A stretch of 64,000 nt of DNA from Alphaproteobacteria bacterium (GTDB lineage Bacteria; Pseudomonadota; Alphaproteobacteria; ATCC43930; CGMCC-115725): contig JAGWNF010000007.1 in assembly GCA_028871455.1 (NCBI GenBank), positions 53,294 through 117,293 on the forward strand. The letters are read 5' to 3'. Position numbers and translations under genes: made by a program. Every line of letters begins with the position of its first letter. Within the stretch, counting starts at the first letter, position 1. The notes beneath the pieces are model-generated. The model had not been told where the DNA came from. It saw nothing but the letters and a program-made list of their open reading frames with translations, and did no database searches. Shown piece by piece: positions 49,892 through 58,525 of the stretch.

Positions 49892-51036
49892 ATCCACGCT
49901 GGCCATCCGTACCATTGGGTGAAGTCGCGTCGCTCAAATGGCGTGGAGAGATCCCTCAGGTCGGAAAAAAATATCGGCTTGTAGGGGTACAGCTTTGGGG
50001 GAAAGGGGCCTACGTCAGAGAAACGATCGATGGTTCAGAAACGCGATATTCTCAGTTATTTCGCGTGGCGGAGAACGACATCATCGTCAACAAGATATGG
50101 GCACGCAACGGAAGCATCAGCGTAATCGGCCGCGAGACGCATGGCACCTACGGCTCATCGGAGTTTCCAACTTACGTCATTGATAGAACGAAGCTCGATC
50201 CTCGATGGATGTATTGGTTTACCCGCCTCCCATCTCTTTGGAAGCAATGCGAGGAGCTTTCTAGAGGGACAAGCGGCCAAAATCGCTTGCGGCCAGAACG
50301 CTTTTTGGAAGTGAGAATTCCCCTCCCTCCATTGTCCGTCCAACAGGATATTGTTGCGCGACTTGATGGGATCGATCGGCGATTGATTTCCCGCCAGACC
50401 GCGGTAAGCAACATCGACGCGGATTTGAGCGCGACGCTTATGGCCGTGTTTTCGAGAATTACTACCGGAGCGCCCCGCAGCCTAATGCGTACGGTTGCCC
50501 CGTTAGTTAGGCGTCCCGTCGAAATCGAACCGGAAAAAACTTACCACGAGTTGGGCGCACGTTCGTTCGGACGCGGTCTGTTTGACAAGCCGTTGCTGAA
50601 AGGAGCCAACCTGACGTGGCAAAAGCTATTCCGAATAGAGAATGGTGATCTCGTCTTCAGCAATATAAAAGCCTGGGAAGGCGCATTTGCCGTGGCGAGC
50701 GCGCAGGACCACGGTAAGGTCGGCTCTCATCGATATCTGACGTGCGTCCCTGCGACCGATAAAGTAACGCCACACTTCCTTTGGTACTACTTACAAACAA
50801 GGGAAGGCATCAATCAGGTCCAAGCAGCATCACCGGGGAGCGCCGATAGAAATCGCACCTTGAGCCAGAAACGCCTTGAGCAAATCGAGGTGCCGCTGCC
50901 GTCACTTGAAGTGCAGCGATGGTTCGATCAGCTGCACGACAAAATGGTCTTCGTCCGGGCGCGCAGCAAAGAAGTGAAGGCCGAGCTCGACCAACTTATT
51001 CCGGCAGTGTTGGCCCGAGAGCTCTTGGCAGCGTAG
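49888..51036 (+). CDS. hsdS: Type I restriction-modification specificity subunit HsdS
   Basis: A 382-residue specificity protein with two target-recognition domains, each followed by a conserved helical spacer: first EVRIPLPPLSVQQDIVARLDGID (near residue 145-170), second QIEVPLPSLEVQRWFDQLHDK (near 330-350). The recognised sequence would be bipartite and cannot be predicted. No internal frameshift or repeat-based phase variation is visible. Confidence 0.94.
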   Translation: MNPRWPSVPLGEVASLKWRGEIPQVGKKYRLVGVQLWGKGAYVRETIDGSETRYSQLFRVAENDIIVNKIWARNGSISVIGRETHGTYGSSEFPTYVIDRTKLDPRWMYWFTRLPSLWKQCEELSRGTSGQNRLRPERFLEVRIPLPPLSVQQDIVARLDGIDRRLISRQTAVSNIDADLSATLMAVFSRITTGAPRSLMRTVAPLVRRPVEIEPEKTYHELGARSFGRGLFDKPLLKGANLTWQKLFRIENGDLVFSNIKAWEGAFAVASAQDHGKVGSHRYLTCVPATDKVTPHFLWYYLQTREGINQVQAASPGSADRNRTLSQKRLEQIEVPLPSLEVQRWFDQLHDKMVFVRARSKEVKAELDQLIPAVLARELLAA

Positions 51037-51180
51037 AGTTTTCTACAGCCCTTTCGGCCATCCAACTTTCTGGATACTTGTCGTCATTGTCACGCTGGCG
51101 CTTGCTGAATACTCTTACCCAGCAATCTGCTCTTCTTTTTCGACGCATATACGAACAGTACTGTAGGGGAGGAAAGCAAA

Positions 51181-51534
51181 ATGAAGTTGTTGCTTCGGCG
51201 CGGACAGAAGTCCGGCGTACTTTCATCGTCAGTCACCTTCACACTCGACGTGCGAGCGGACCTAACGGAACAAGAGCTCGCCAATATCAAAACGTACAAG
51301 TTGGGCAAGGAAGAACTCTTCTCACGGGGCGAAGCCGGCGACGGCCTCATAAAACGCCTCCGAACTCACGTCACGCTCACCGTCGACGATCTCGTCCGAG
51401 GCAAGCGCATTGATTGCCCCGACATCGTCGAGATGCTCGACGTCGTGCAACAGATCAAGGAATCGTGCAAACTGTTCAAGAGAATCCTTGATGCCTCGGC
51501 GCAATTCGGCGGCGAGGAAGTGATCGAGTTTTAG
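51181..51534 (+). CDS. Small protein paired with the nuclease-fused ATPase
   Basis: A 117-residue protein (N-terminus KLLLRRGQKSGVL, then VTFTLDVRADLTEQELANIKTYKLG). It looks beta-rich then helical; no catalytic motif. The stop is one base before the GTG of the 893-residue ATPase, so they are co-expressed and probably interact. Not recognised as a known family. Confidence 0.65.
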   Translation: MKLLLRRGQKSGVLSSSVTFTLDVRADLTEQELANIKTYKLGKEELFSRGEAGDGLIKRLRTHVTLTVDDLVRGKRIDCPDIVEMLDVVQQIKESCKLFKRILDASAQFGGEEVIEF

Positions 51535-51535
51535 T

Positions 51536-54217
51536 GTGTTCGGCGGCCGGTCGAATTTCGGCAATTTTTTCCTCGGCTCCGCGCGAGACCGGGAGGCCGC
51601 CGAAACCTCGCAGCTCTATAATCGGGTCGCCGAGCGCTTTGCGGCGTCACAGTTTTCGCGCGAGCGCTGGCTCTCGGACTTCGCCGTCAGCCTCGTCTAC
51701 AAGGCAGCGGAACGCGTAGGTGCCGTTCCTATCGACCTTGTCGGCATCGAGCTCTCCTCTTTCGTTGCGAAGCTTATTAGGGCGGATGGGCTTGCAATGG
51801 CGCCCCCGCAGGTTACGTCGTTTCATGACCTTCCTGTCGATCAAGCCATGGCGCTGCGCCGAAACCTGCGCCGGCGAGAGCGCTTCCTTGAAGACAGTGA
51901 TCGGCTGCTTCAATGCTCGGCGGATGCGCTGGTCAACGTGGCCGCAGAGATTATGCGCGCCCTGCCGCCGTCGCTCTTCGCGGACGATGGGGGCGCAACG
52001 CAAGGTGAAGCGTTTCGCGCGCCGCTCATGGACCTCTGTGAAAACCCGGCGCGGCTGATCGAACGCTCCATCATGGCATTTTACACTGACGACCTCACGA
52101 GCAGCGGCCTGTTCGATCCGCTGCGCGACACTATAAGCCACAACTTCTGCGTCGCGTCAGGCATCGATCCGCGAAAATCGGGCGACAGTAAGCCGTTCGT
52201 ATTCCCGTCAAAGGCCAAGGGAAAATCGTCCGCAGAACTGGTGCGGTCGTACTGCGGCGGGACTCCGTTCCAAGACATCCTCGAATTCTTCGTTCCGTTC
52301 TCGGTTCCCTTCCCGGCGCGCTTCGAGCACACGCACATCGTGGGCGGCTCGGGTCACGGCAAGACGCAGCTCATGCAGTCGATGATCTATGACGACCTCC
52401 TGCACGCCAAAGAGGACGGACGATCGCTCATCGTCATCGATAGCCAGGGCGATCTCATCACAACCATCTCGCATCTGGAGTGCTTCGCGCCCGGCGAGTA
52501 CGGCGATCTCGGCGACAAGCTGGTCATCATCGATCCCACCGACATCGAATATCCCGTGTGTCTCAATCTGTTCGATTGGGGCACCAAAACCGCCAACGCC
52601 GCGAGCCCTGTCGAACGCGAAAAGCTCCTCAACAGCGCCATCGCGCTTTACGAGTACATCTTCGGGGCGCTCCTCGGGGCCGAACTCACCCAGAAGCAAG
52701 GCGTCATCTTCAAGTACCTCGCGCGCCTCATGCTCGAGATCCCCGACGCGACGATCCACACGCTCGCCGCCCTCATGGAGGACGGCGAGCCCTTCCGCCC
52801 CTACATGGACCGGCTTGCGGGTAGCGCGCGGCAGTTCTTTACGACGCGCTTCTTCGACCGCTCGTTCAACGAGACCAAGAAGCAAATCCTGACACGTCTG
52901 TGGGGCGTACTCTCCAACGGCACGCTGGAGCGGATATTCGGGAACCCGAGCAACAAGGTCGACCTGTTCGAGGCGATGAACAGCGGCAAGATCGTCCTCA
53001 TCAATACCGCCAAAGACGTGCTGACGCAGGACGGCAGCGCGCTCCTCGGCCGCTTTTTCATCGCCCTCATTGCTCAAGCGGCGATGCAGCGTGCCTCAAT
53101 CGCTCCGCACGAGCGCCGGCCATGCTTCGTGTACATTGACGAAGCCGCCGATTATTTCGACGACACGGTCGAGCATCTCCTCAATCAGGCGCGCAAATAC
53201 AAAGTCGGGCTCGTTCTGAGCCAGCAAAATCTCGACCAGGCATCCACGGGCCTTCGTGCGAGCCTCATGGCGAGCACCAGCATCAAGTTTGCGGGTGGCG
53301 TGTCGGGCAAGGATGCCCGCGCGCTCGCGGAGGAGATGCGCTGCGACCCTGAATTCCTCCAAGGGATGCGCAAGCGCAAGGACGAGACCGAGTTCGGGTG
53401 CTTCATACGCCAATTCACCCCGACCGCCATCGCCGTGACGGCACCGCTCGGCTTCGTCGAAAAGCAACCCCGACTGTCGCCGGAGGACTACAAAGACCTC
53501 CTAGCCTCCATCCGTTCGCAATATTGCATTCCGCTTGAGGAGGTGCAGCAGTACGAGCCGCCGCCACGCGAGACCAAAGAAGCACCGCCTCCAAAGCCGC
53601 CGGTCGCAGAACAGCCGGTACCTCCGGAGTCGCAGCCAACGGTGCCGACACACGAGCCGGTGCAGCCGCAGCGGCCAGCGCAGCCGAAAATGCGCGAGGC
53701 CGAGCCGTCGCCCATGGGCCGCGGCGGCAAGCAGCACAAGTATCTCCAGCATCTTATCAAGCAGATGGCCGAGGAACGCGGCTGGCGCACCGTGATCGAG
53801 GAGCCGATTCTCGACGGCACGGGACGTGTGGACGTATCCCTTTCGCGCGGCGAGCGGCGTATTGCATGCGAAATCTCGGTCACCTCGACACGCGATCAGG
53901 AACTCGCCAACGTGGAGAAATGTCTCGTGGCAGGCTTTGCGGAAGTGATCCTCGTCGCGGAGAGCGACCGACAACGCGAGATGTTGCACAAATACGTCGC
54001 TAGCGGGATCGACGAAACTGATCGATCGAAGGTTCGGTATCTCATCCCAGAGGAACTGCTCCCCTACCTCGAAAGCCAAGAGCCGCCGACAGAGCAGACC
54101 ATTCGGGGATATCGCGTACGAGTGACCCACGAGCTCGTCGACGCCGCAGAAGCGGAGGCGAAGCGAAAAGCAATTGCAGCGGTTATCGCCCGGTCGCTGC
54201 GGCGATCATCGGATTAG
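51536..54217 (+). CDS. VirD4/TraD-like ATPase with C-terminal nuclease-like domain
   Basis: An 893-residue protein. About 250 unassigned residues precede a P-loop domain: Walker A GGSGHGKT (270-277) and Walker B CFVYIDEAADYF (about residue 540), with LSQQNLDQAS, as in coupling proteins with a TraM-recognition region. A Pro-rich linker (about 675-720) leads to a C-terminal domain with GTGRVDVSLSRGERRIACEISV, a pattern like PD-(D/E)XK cores although Lys is replaced by Ser. No membrane helices are evident. The start is GTG at 51536. A role in defence is as likely as in DNA transfer. Confidence 0.78.
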   Translation: MFGGRSNFGNFFLGSARDREAAETSQLYNRVAERFAASQFSRERWLSDFAVSLVYKAAERVGAVPIDLVGIELSSFVAKLIRADGLAMAPPQVTSFHDLPVDQAMALRRNLRRRERFLEDSDRLLQCSADALVNVAAEIMRALPPSLFADDGGATQGEAFRAPLMDLCENPARLIERSIMAFYTDDLTSSGLFDPLRDTISHNFCVASGIDPRKSGDSKPFVFPSKAKGKSSAELVRSYCGGTPFQDILEFFVPFSVPFPARFEHTHIVGGSGHGKTQLMQSMIYDDLLHAKEDGRSLIVIDSQGDLITTISHLECFAPGEYGDLGDKLVIIDPTDIEYPVCLNLFDWGTKTANAASPVEREKLLNSAIALYEYIFGALLGAELTQKQGVIFKYLARLMLEIPDATIHTLAALMEDGEPFRPYMDRLAGSARQFFTTRFFDRSFNETKKQILTRLWGVLSNGTLERIFGNPSNKVDLFEAMNSGKIVLINTAKDVLTQDGSALLGRFFIALIAQAAMQRASIAPHERRPCFVYIDEAADYFDDTVEHLLNQARKYKVGLVLSQQNLDQASTGLRASLMASTSIKFAGGVSGKDARALAEEMRCDPEFLQGMRKRKDETEFGCFIRQFTPTAIAVTAPLGFVEKQPRLSPEDYKDLLASIRSQYCIPLEEVQQYEPPPRETKEAPPPKPPVAEQPVPPESQPTVPTHEPVQPQRPAQPKMREAEPSPMGRGGKQHKYLQHLIKQMAEERGWRTVIEEPILDGTGRVDVSLSRGERRIACEISVTSTRDQELANVEKCLVAGFAEVILVAESDRQREMLHKYVASGIDETDRSKVRYLIPEELLPYLESQEPPTEQTIRGYRVRVTHELVDAAEAEAKRKAIAAVIARSLRRSSD

Positions 54218-54289
54218 AAGCGTGTGGGAGAACCATGCTATATAAATTCTGCATAATTTGACGAATAAATCTCGGGGAGGAACGCCACT

Positions 54290-55030
54290 GTGTGGCCAAC
54301 TGTCCAGTACGAGTCTCCATCAAAAATCTGCGACGTTATTCGCACTGCGCTGAAAACTGAGGGCGACGCATACACGCGTCTTTCAAACGTCGGGCTAGAA
54401 TTGTCGCGCGTGTTCCGGCGGCCATTCCGGGAGCTTTCGTCTGAGCGGTCATTGATGGTCTTCTTGAAAAAGTACATGGCTGACGAAATCGAATTTTATA
54501 GTGAGCCTGCGCGACCGCTCGTCTGGTTTGTACGCTTGAAATCAGTTAGTACAGGCTTGCAGACACCAGTTGCGCTTGGCAATGGCACTCCCGGGACTCG
54601 CGGCGCCGTACAAGCTAGCGTCCATACCGAAGAGGCGCCCTTATACGAAACCGCATTTTGGGCGGCATTCGCGAAGCCTCTTCCAGAAGAAGGGGCGCAA
54701 CGTTACTTAAAGATTACGTATCCGTTCAGGTTTGATCATTTCCGACCCGACGCCACGATCCCCGATGGATACGTGCGCGTTGACGACCGCTACATCGCGC
54801 CGGAAGGTTTAATGCATGGCGACTCACGCACGAAATTTATCCTGACTCAAATTTCGGCTTGGCTTCAAGACAACGACCTTAGCCCTGAAAGTTTTTTGAG
54901 ACGGCAAAAGCCTTACGTGGAGAACAGCCGTGGGTCCCAGATTATCCAGATTTTGTCTTCACTCGAGCCGGATGATTTGCGGCGAATTTCCATTCCGGCG
55001 GACATCTGGATAAGACTCCTAAAGTCATAG
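54290..55030 (+). CDS. LOTUS/OST-HTH-like domain protein
   Basis: A 246-residue protein starting with GTG. Residues 1-80 (ICDVIRTALKTEG, then LSNVGLELSRVFRRPF, then LMVFLKKYMADEIEF) follow the pattern of LOTUS/OST-HTH winged helices, RNA-binding modules often next to nucleases. The rest is not recognised. It is 72 bases after the ATPase-nuclease and 4 bases before the Cys-rich gene, so the last two form a pair. The domain call is by eye and tentative. Confidence 0.5.
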   Translation: MWPTVQYESPSKICDVIRTALKTEGDAYTRLSNVGLELSRVFRRPFRELSSERSLMVFLKKYMADEIEFYSEPARPLVWFVRLKSVSTGLQTPVALGNGTPGTRGAVQASVHTEEAPLYETAFWAAFAKPLPEEGAQRYLKITYPFRFDHFRPDATIPDGYVRVDDRYIAPEGLMHGDSRTKFILTQISAWLQDNDLSPESFLRRQKPYVENSRGSQIIQILSSLEPDDLRRISIPADIWIRLLKS

Positions 55031-55034
55031 CGTC

Positions 55035-56006
55035 ATGCGCACACGACCTAATGGCTACTGGATCTTGGCGGTGGCTGGCTTTAACGATCACAGCCTCGGC
55101 CTGATTTCTGAAGCCATCAAAAGACGCAAAGATGCCGACAAATTTTGCCTGAGCGCAGTTTCGATTGCCGACGCCGACCGGCGACAGCGATTTTATTCTC
55201 AGCAATACACTTCGAAGCTTTTGCACCGCGTCTTCGACGAGGTGTTTTATCCGCTCAGTAACCCGCGAGGTTTCTGCAGGTATGAAAACGGAACGTGCGC
55301 AGATGCTACACCCGGGCAGCGAAATTGTGGAAAACACCAGGATCAGAAGTGCGGGAAGCGTAAGCCGCATTTCATAGTCCTATTGTACGCGGACGATCTC
55401 CGATCAGATGTGCTGCGCTCGGACTTCGGAAAGTTCTCCTACCTGTGCGCAGTCCGGCGGGCTGAATTTTCGCACGATAAGCGATCAGTTCAAACCCATC
55501 TCGATCGATTGATTACACGGCTCGAAATTGTTAGCCGAGAGCTGATGCTGAAGGTCGGTGATTCCCCGATCAGTATGCGGACGCCACTCACGTTGCCGCC
55601 GCGAAACTTCAAGAGCTCAGATTTTGCAATCAGTCGCTTGATCAAAGAAACGTGGGACCTGAATCCACATTTTTGGCCGCTTCACGACCGGAAGGCGTCT
55701 GATTGGCGAACCACTGATGATGTGGGCCATCGTGGTTTCAAAGACGGCCGGCAATTGCGGTTCGTGCCTGATCACGCGATGCACGGTTGGGCGTCGCTTG
55801 ACGGTAGTGATTCAACGGAAAAGGTATTCTGTCTTAGTACATTTTATCGGGTAGGCGTACCGTATTCGGAAGCCCTTCATTTTGACGTATCGCGCGAAAA
55901 CAACGCGCCTCTTTATGTCGAATTTCAGTGTGCGAAAAAGGGGACGACCGGGATGCTTACATCGACGCACGTAAACATCTCGCCGAATGATGTGATACGC
56001 GCATAA
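55035..56006 (+). CDS. Unknown Cys-rich protein paired with the LOTUS-like gene
   Basis: A 323-residue protein. The segment GFCRYENGTCADATPGQRNCG...QKCGKRK (about residues 93-125) has four cysteines suitable for metal binding. The remainder, including LDRLITRLEIVSRELMLKVG, is helical, with a beta-rich C-terminus. No known catalytic motif is evident. The start is 4 bases after the LOTUS-like stop. With that gene it may form a two-component system of unknown function. Confidence 0.6.
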   Translation: MRTRPNGYWILAVAGFNDHSLGLISEAIKRRKDADKFCLSAVSIADADRRQRFYSQQYTSKLLHRVFDEVFYPLSNPRGFCRYENGTCADATPGQRNCGKHQDQKCGKRKPHFIVLLYADDLRSDVLRSDFGKFSYLCAVRRAEFSHDKRSVQTHLDRLITRLEIVSRELMLKVGDSPISMRTPLTLPPRNFKSSDFAISRLIKETWDLNPHFWPLHDRKASDWRTTDDVGHRGFKDGRQLRFVPDHAMHGWASLDGSDSTEKVFCLSTFYRVGVPYSEALHFDVSRENNAPLYVEFQCAKKGTTGMLTSTHVNISPNDVIRA

Positions 56007-56042
56007 AAACAAATACCCTCATGTCAGCGACATGAGGGTATT
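56004..56042 (-). terminator. Strong hairpin/terminator after the Cys-rich gene
   Basis: Perfect 14-bp arms AATACCCTCATGTC/GACATGAGGGTATT with loop AGC. The minus-strand side has the better U-tract (UGUUUUUA); on the plus strand no U-run follows, although it sits 5 bases after the stop at 56006 and can still block read-through. Confidence 0.65.
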
Positions 56043-56260
56043 GAAATACGGGATCGGACGCTGCTGGCGCAACGGCTATTCCCAATGGGAACCGCCACAC
56101 GCCCTTGGCCCTCAGCTACCCCGGTTCGAACGATCGATTCCGGAGCACCTCGGTAAGGCCTCCCGCTCTTGGATGTCCCTTCACTCTGCACCTAGCTAGG
56201 GCGTCAGAGTGCACTCAGAGAGCAGTGGCCACCACAGCAATTACAATTCCATGTTAAACG
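56006..56260 (-). ncRNA. Candidate structured RNA on the minus strand
   Basis: About 250 bases without a reading frame in the gap between two plus-strand genes. On the minus strand it ends in a perfect 14-bp hairpin (56012-56042) followed by UGUUUUUA, a good intrinsic terminator with no minus-strand gene to serve. Internal hairpins include CACTCTG/CAGAGTG (56182-56188, 56205-56211) and others. TTGACA at 56279-56284 could be the -35. The RNA matches no family I recognise; the hairpin may instead terminate the plus-strand gene. Confidence 0.4.
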
Positions 56261-56483
56261 TATCACTTTGCGTTGTTTTGTCAAATAGCCGAATCACTAA
56301 ACAATCTTAACAAGAATTGGTCAATTTCGGCCGAAAATAAAGGCCTAATCTTTCAGATTCCCCCACGCGGGACTAATGATGCACCATTCGATAGAACACA
56401 AACTTTCCTAGCAATTGCCCCGCTTGCAGACCCTACGATCGCCCTAAATTTGTGCGCGTTGTGCAGCTCTGAGGGAGAGTTTC
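56261..56483. other. AT-rich upstream region of the phospholipase gene
   Basis: Most of this 223-base stretch is AT-rich compared with its surroundings and holds possible promoters in both directions. It has no coding frame I can support. GGGAG precedes the phospholipase ATG at 56484. Confidence 0.4.
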
Positions 56484-58145
56484 ATGGCAGCCACTGCAAC
56501 CGGTAGCGATCCTATTCGCCACGTTGTTCTCCTCATTTTGGAAAACCACTCGTTCGATCAGATGCTCGGGGGCCTCAAGCAGGTCATCTCCCAACTGGAT
56601 GGCGTCGATCCATCGGTGACGCGCATCAACAAAGATCCGGAGGGCCGCGAGTACCGTCAGGCGCCCACGACCGAACGCATGATGGCATTCGACCCTCATC
56701 ACGAAGTGCAGCACGTCGCCGTGCAGTTGTTAGACCACAACGGCGGATTCGTGAAGGACTTTGCCGAATGCTACCCCGGGAGCGATGCCAAGGCTCGCGG
56801 CTTCATTATGGGATATTACCCACCGGATTTCCTTCCAGCGCTGCACAAGCTCGCGCGGAATTTCACGGTTTGTGATCGCTGGTTTTCCTGTCTCCCGGGC
56901 CCAACCTGGCCCAATCGATTCTTTGCATTGACGGGAACCTCGAGCGGCCGGGTCAACATGCCCGACGATGGCACGCACAAAGCCGATATCCCGGGCTATT
57001 TTCAGCAGGATCAGGACACGCTCTTCGATCGGCTCAACGACGTGGGAATTCATTGGAAGGTATATTTCCATGATGTCCCCCAGACGACCGTTTTGATTCA
57101 CCAGCGCGAACCGCATAACGTCGCGCGCTATTTTTACATCGGCGAGTTTTACGACGATGCCCGCGGCGCTGAGAGCGAGTTCCCCCAATTCTGTCTCATC
57201 GAGCCGGACTATCTCGGGTTCGTTCAGAATGACGACCACCCGCCGCACGACATCATGCGCGGCGAAAAGCTGATTGCAGACGTTTACAATGCGATCCGCG
57301 CCAATGACGCCCTATGGAAATCGACCCTGCTCATCGTGTTTTTCGACGAGCACGGCGGATTTTACGATCATGTCGAGCCTCCGGCCGCGATACCGCCGGA
57401 CGACCACGTGCCAGCGCATGACCCGAAAGCGGAATACACTTTCGACAGGCTCGGCGTTCGCGTCCCGGCGATTCTCGTCTCCCCTTGGCTCGACCCCGGG
57501 GTGAACTCAACCCAATTCGACCACACAAGCGTGCTGAAATACCTGACCGACAAATGGCGGCTCGGCCCGCTTGGTTGTCGCACTGGCGCCGCGACCAGTA
57601 TCGGCGTCGCGCCTCTGCGCGCTAGCCCGCGAGACGGTGTACTCCCACGGATTGAACTCACGCCTGAGGAATTGAATCCGCCCGATCCAGCCACTGACCA
57701 GAACGCCGCTGAATACCCGTCGGATCACCAGAAAGCTTTGGCGCTCCTGGCAACGTATCTGAAAGAAGAGGGTTTCGAATTGGCTCCGTGGTGGTCTTCC
57801 TGGCTGGCCCGGCTATTTGAGAGAATTAAGGCGGTTATCGAAGCCGTGCTGGGTTGGGCCTATCGTGAAAACGGCAATCTTGTCATTTCGATCGCTGAGC
57901 CTGATCGACTGGCGGGCAAAAAGGACGTAACCCCCCGCGACAACGTCGCGCATTTCATCATGCGCAAGAAGAAATATGCCATCATGGGCTTGCCAAATCG
58001 GCTTCGGCAGCCAGATCTGTCCCCCGCACAGCAGCAGCATTCCCTACAGACGCTCGCCTTGCTCACGGGCCGAAAATTTCACAACGAGAGAGATAAGGAC
58101 AAAAACGCCAACACGTGGCTCAGAGGCCAGCTTGGGGGAAGGTGA
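56484..58145 (+). CDS. Phospholipase C/acid phosphatase (phosphoesterase family)
   Basis: A 553-residue protein of the phosphoesterase family that includes phospholipase C and AcpA. The metal-site motifs are LENHSFDQMLGG (20-30), CDRWFSCLPGPTWPNRFFALTG and FDEHGGFYDHVEPP, followed by RVPAILVSPW and the FDHTSVLKYL helix. There is no signal peptide, unlike many secreted homologues, so it may act inside the cell or exit by another route. The C-terminal 130 residues are less conserved. Convergent with the SLATT operon (1-base gap). Confidence 0.85.
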   Translation: MAATATGSDPIRHVVLLILENHSFDQMLGGLKQVISQLDGVDPSVTRINKDPEGREYRQAPTTERMMAFDPHHEVQHVAVQLLDHNGGFVKDFAECYPGSDAKARGFIMGYYPPDFLPALHKLARNFTVCDRWFSCLPGPTWPNRFFALTGTSSGRVNMPDDGTHKADIPGYFQQDQDTLFDRLNDVGIHWKVYFHDVPQTTVLIHQREPHNVARYFYIGEFYDDARGAESEFPQFCLIEPDYLGFVQNDDHPPHDIMRGEKLIADVYNAIRANDALWKSTLLIVFFDEHGGFYDHVEPPAAIPPDDHVPAHDPKAEYTFDRLGVRVPAILVSPWLDPGVNSTQFDHTSVLKYLTDKWRLGPLGCRTGAATSIGVAPLRASPRDGVLPRIELTPEELNPPDPATDQNAAEYPSDHQKALALLATYLKEEGFELAPWWSSWLARLFERIKAVIEAVLGWAYRENGNLVISIAEPDRLAGKKDVTPRDNVAHFIMRKKKYAIMGLPNRLRQPDLSPAQQQHSLQTLALLTGRKFHNERDKDKNANTWLRGQLGGR

Positions 58146-58146
58146 T

Positions 58147-58497
58147 TCAGGCTGCAAATTTTCCCAGCGCCACAAAAAGGTCCGCGGCGGAATTGACGAC
58201 CTGCGCTGCCATGTTCAACGCATTCGCGACCGTAGTTATATTGCCGGCCTCGGTCTGCAACTTAGCGGCAGCACCATTGACGGCCGCGATGGCTGCCTGA
58301 TTTTCAGGTGAGCTTTCAATTGAGGCCAAGGCGAGCGTTCGCAAATCCGCCTGTCGCTCTTCCAGTGCTTCGATCTGTGCCGTGAATTTCCCCACATCGG
58401 CGCCGGGTTGGCGCTTGAGCGCATTGAGCTTGTCGATTGCCTCTTGAAGGTTCGCAATGGCAGCTGTTGCAACTGCATTGAGGTCCACGGTGGTCAT
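58147..58497 (-). CDS. Small helical protein
   Basis: A 116-residue Ala-rich, probably coiled-coil protein (LQEAIDKLNALKRQPG, IEALEERQADLRTLALASI). GGGAGGAG precedes the ATG. It is the last gene of the five-gene minus-strand operon. No signal or membrane helix. Family unknown. Confidence 0.6.
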   Translation of the reverse strand: MTTVDLNAVATAAIANLQEAIDKLNALKRQPGADVGKFTAQIEALEERQADLRTLALASIESSPENQAAIAAVNGAAAKLQTEAGNITTVANALNMAAQVVNSAADLFVALGKFAA

Positions 58498-58525
58498 GAG
58501 CTCCTCCCGCCCATCTTTTGGCTCA

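Noticed and set aside
56120..56160. tRNA-like GGTTCGAAC element
   Set aside because: The flanking bases do not form a T-stem and no acceptor or anticodon arm can be built on either strand.
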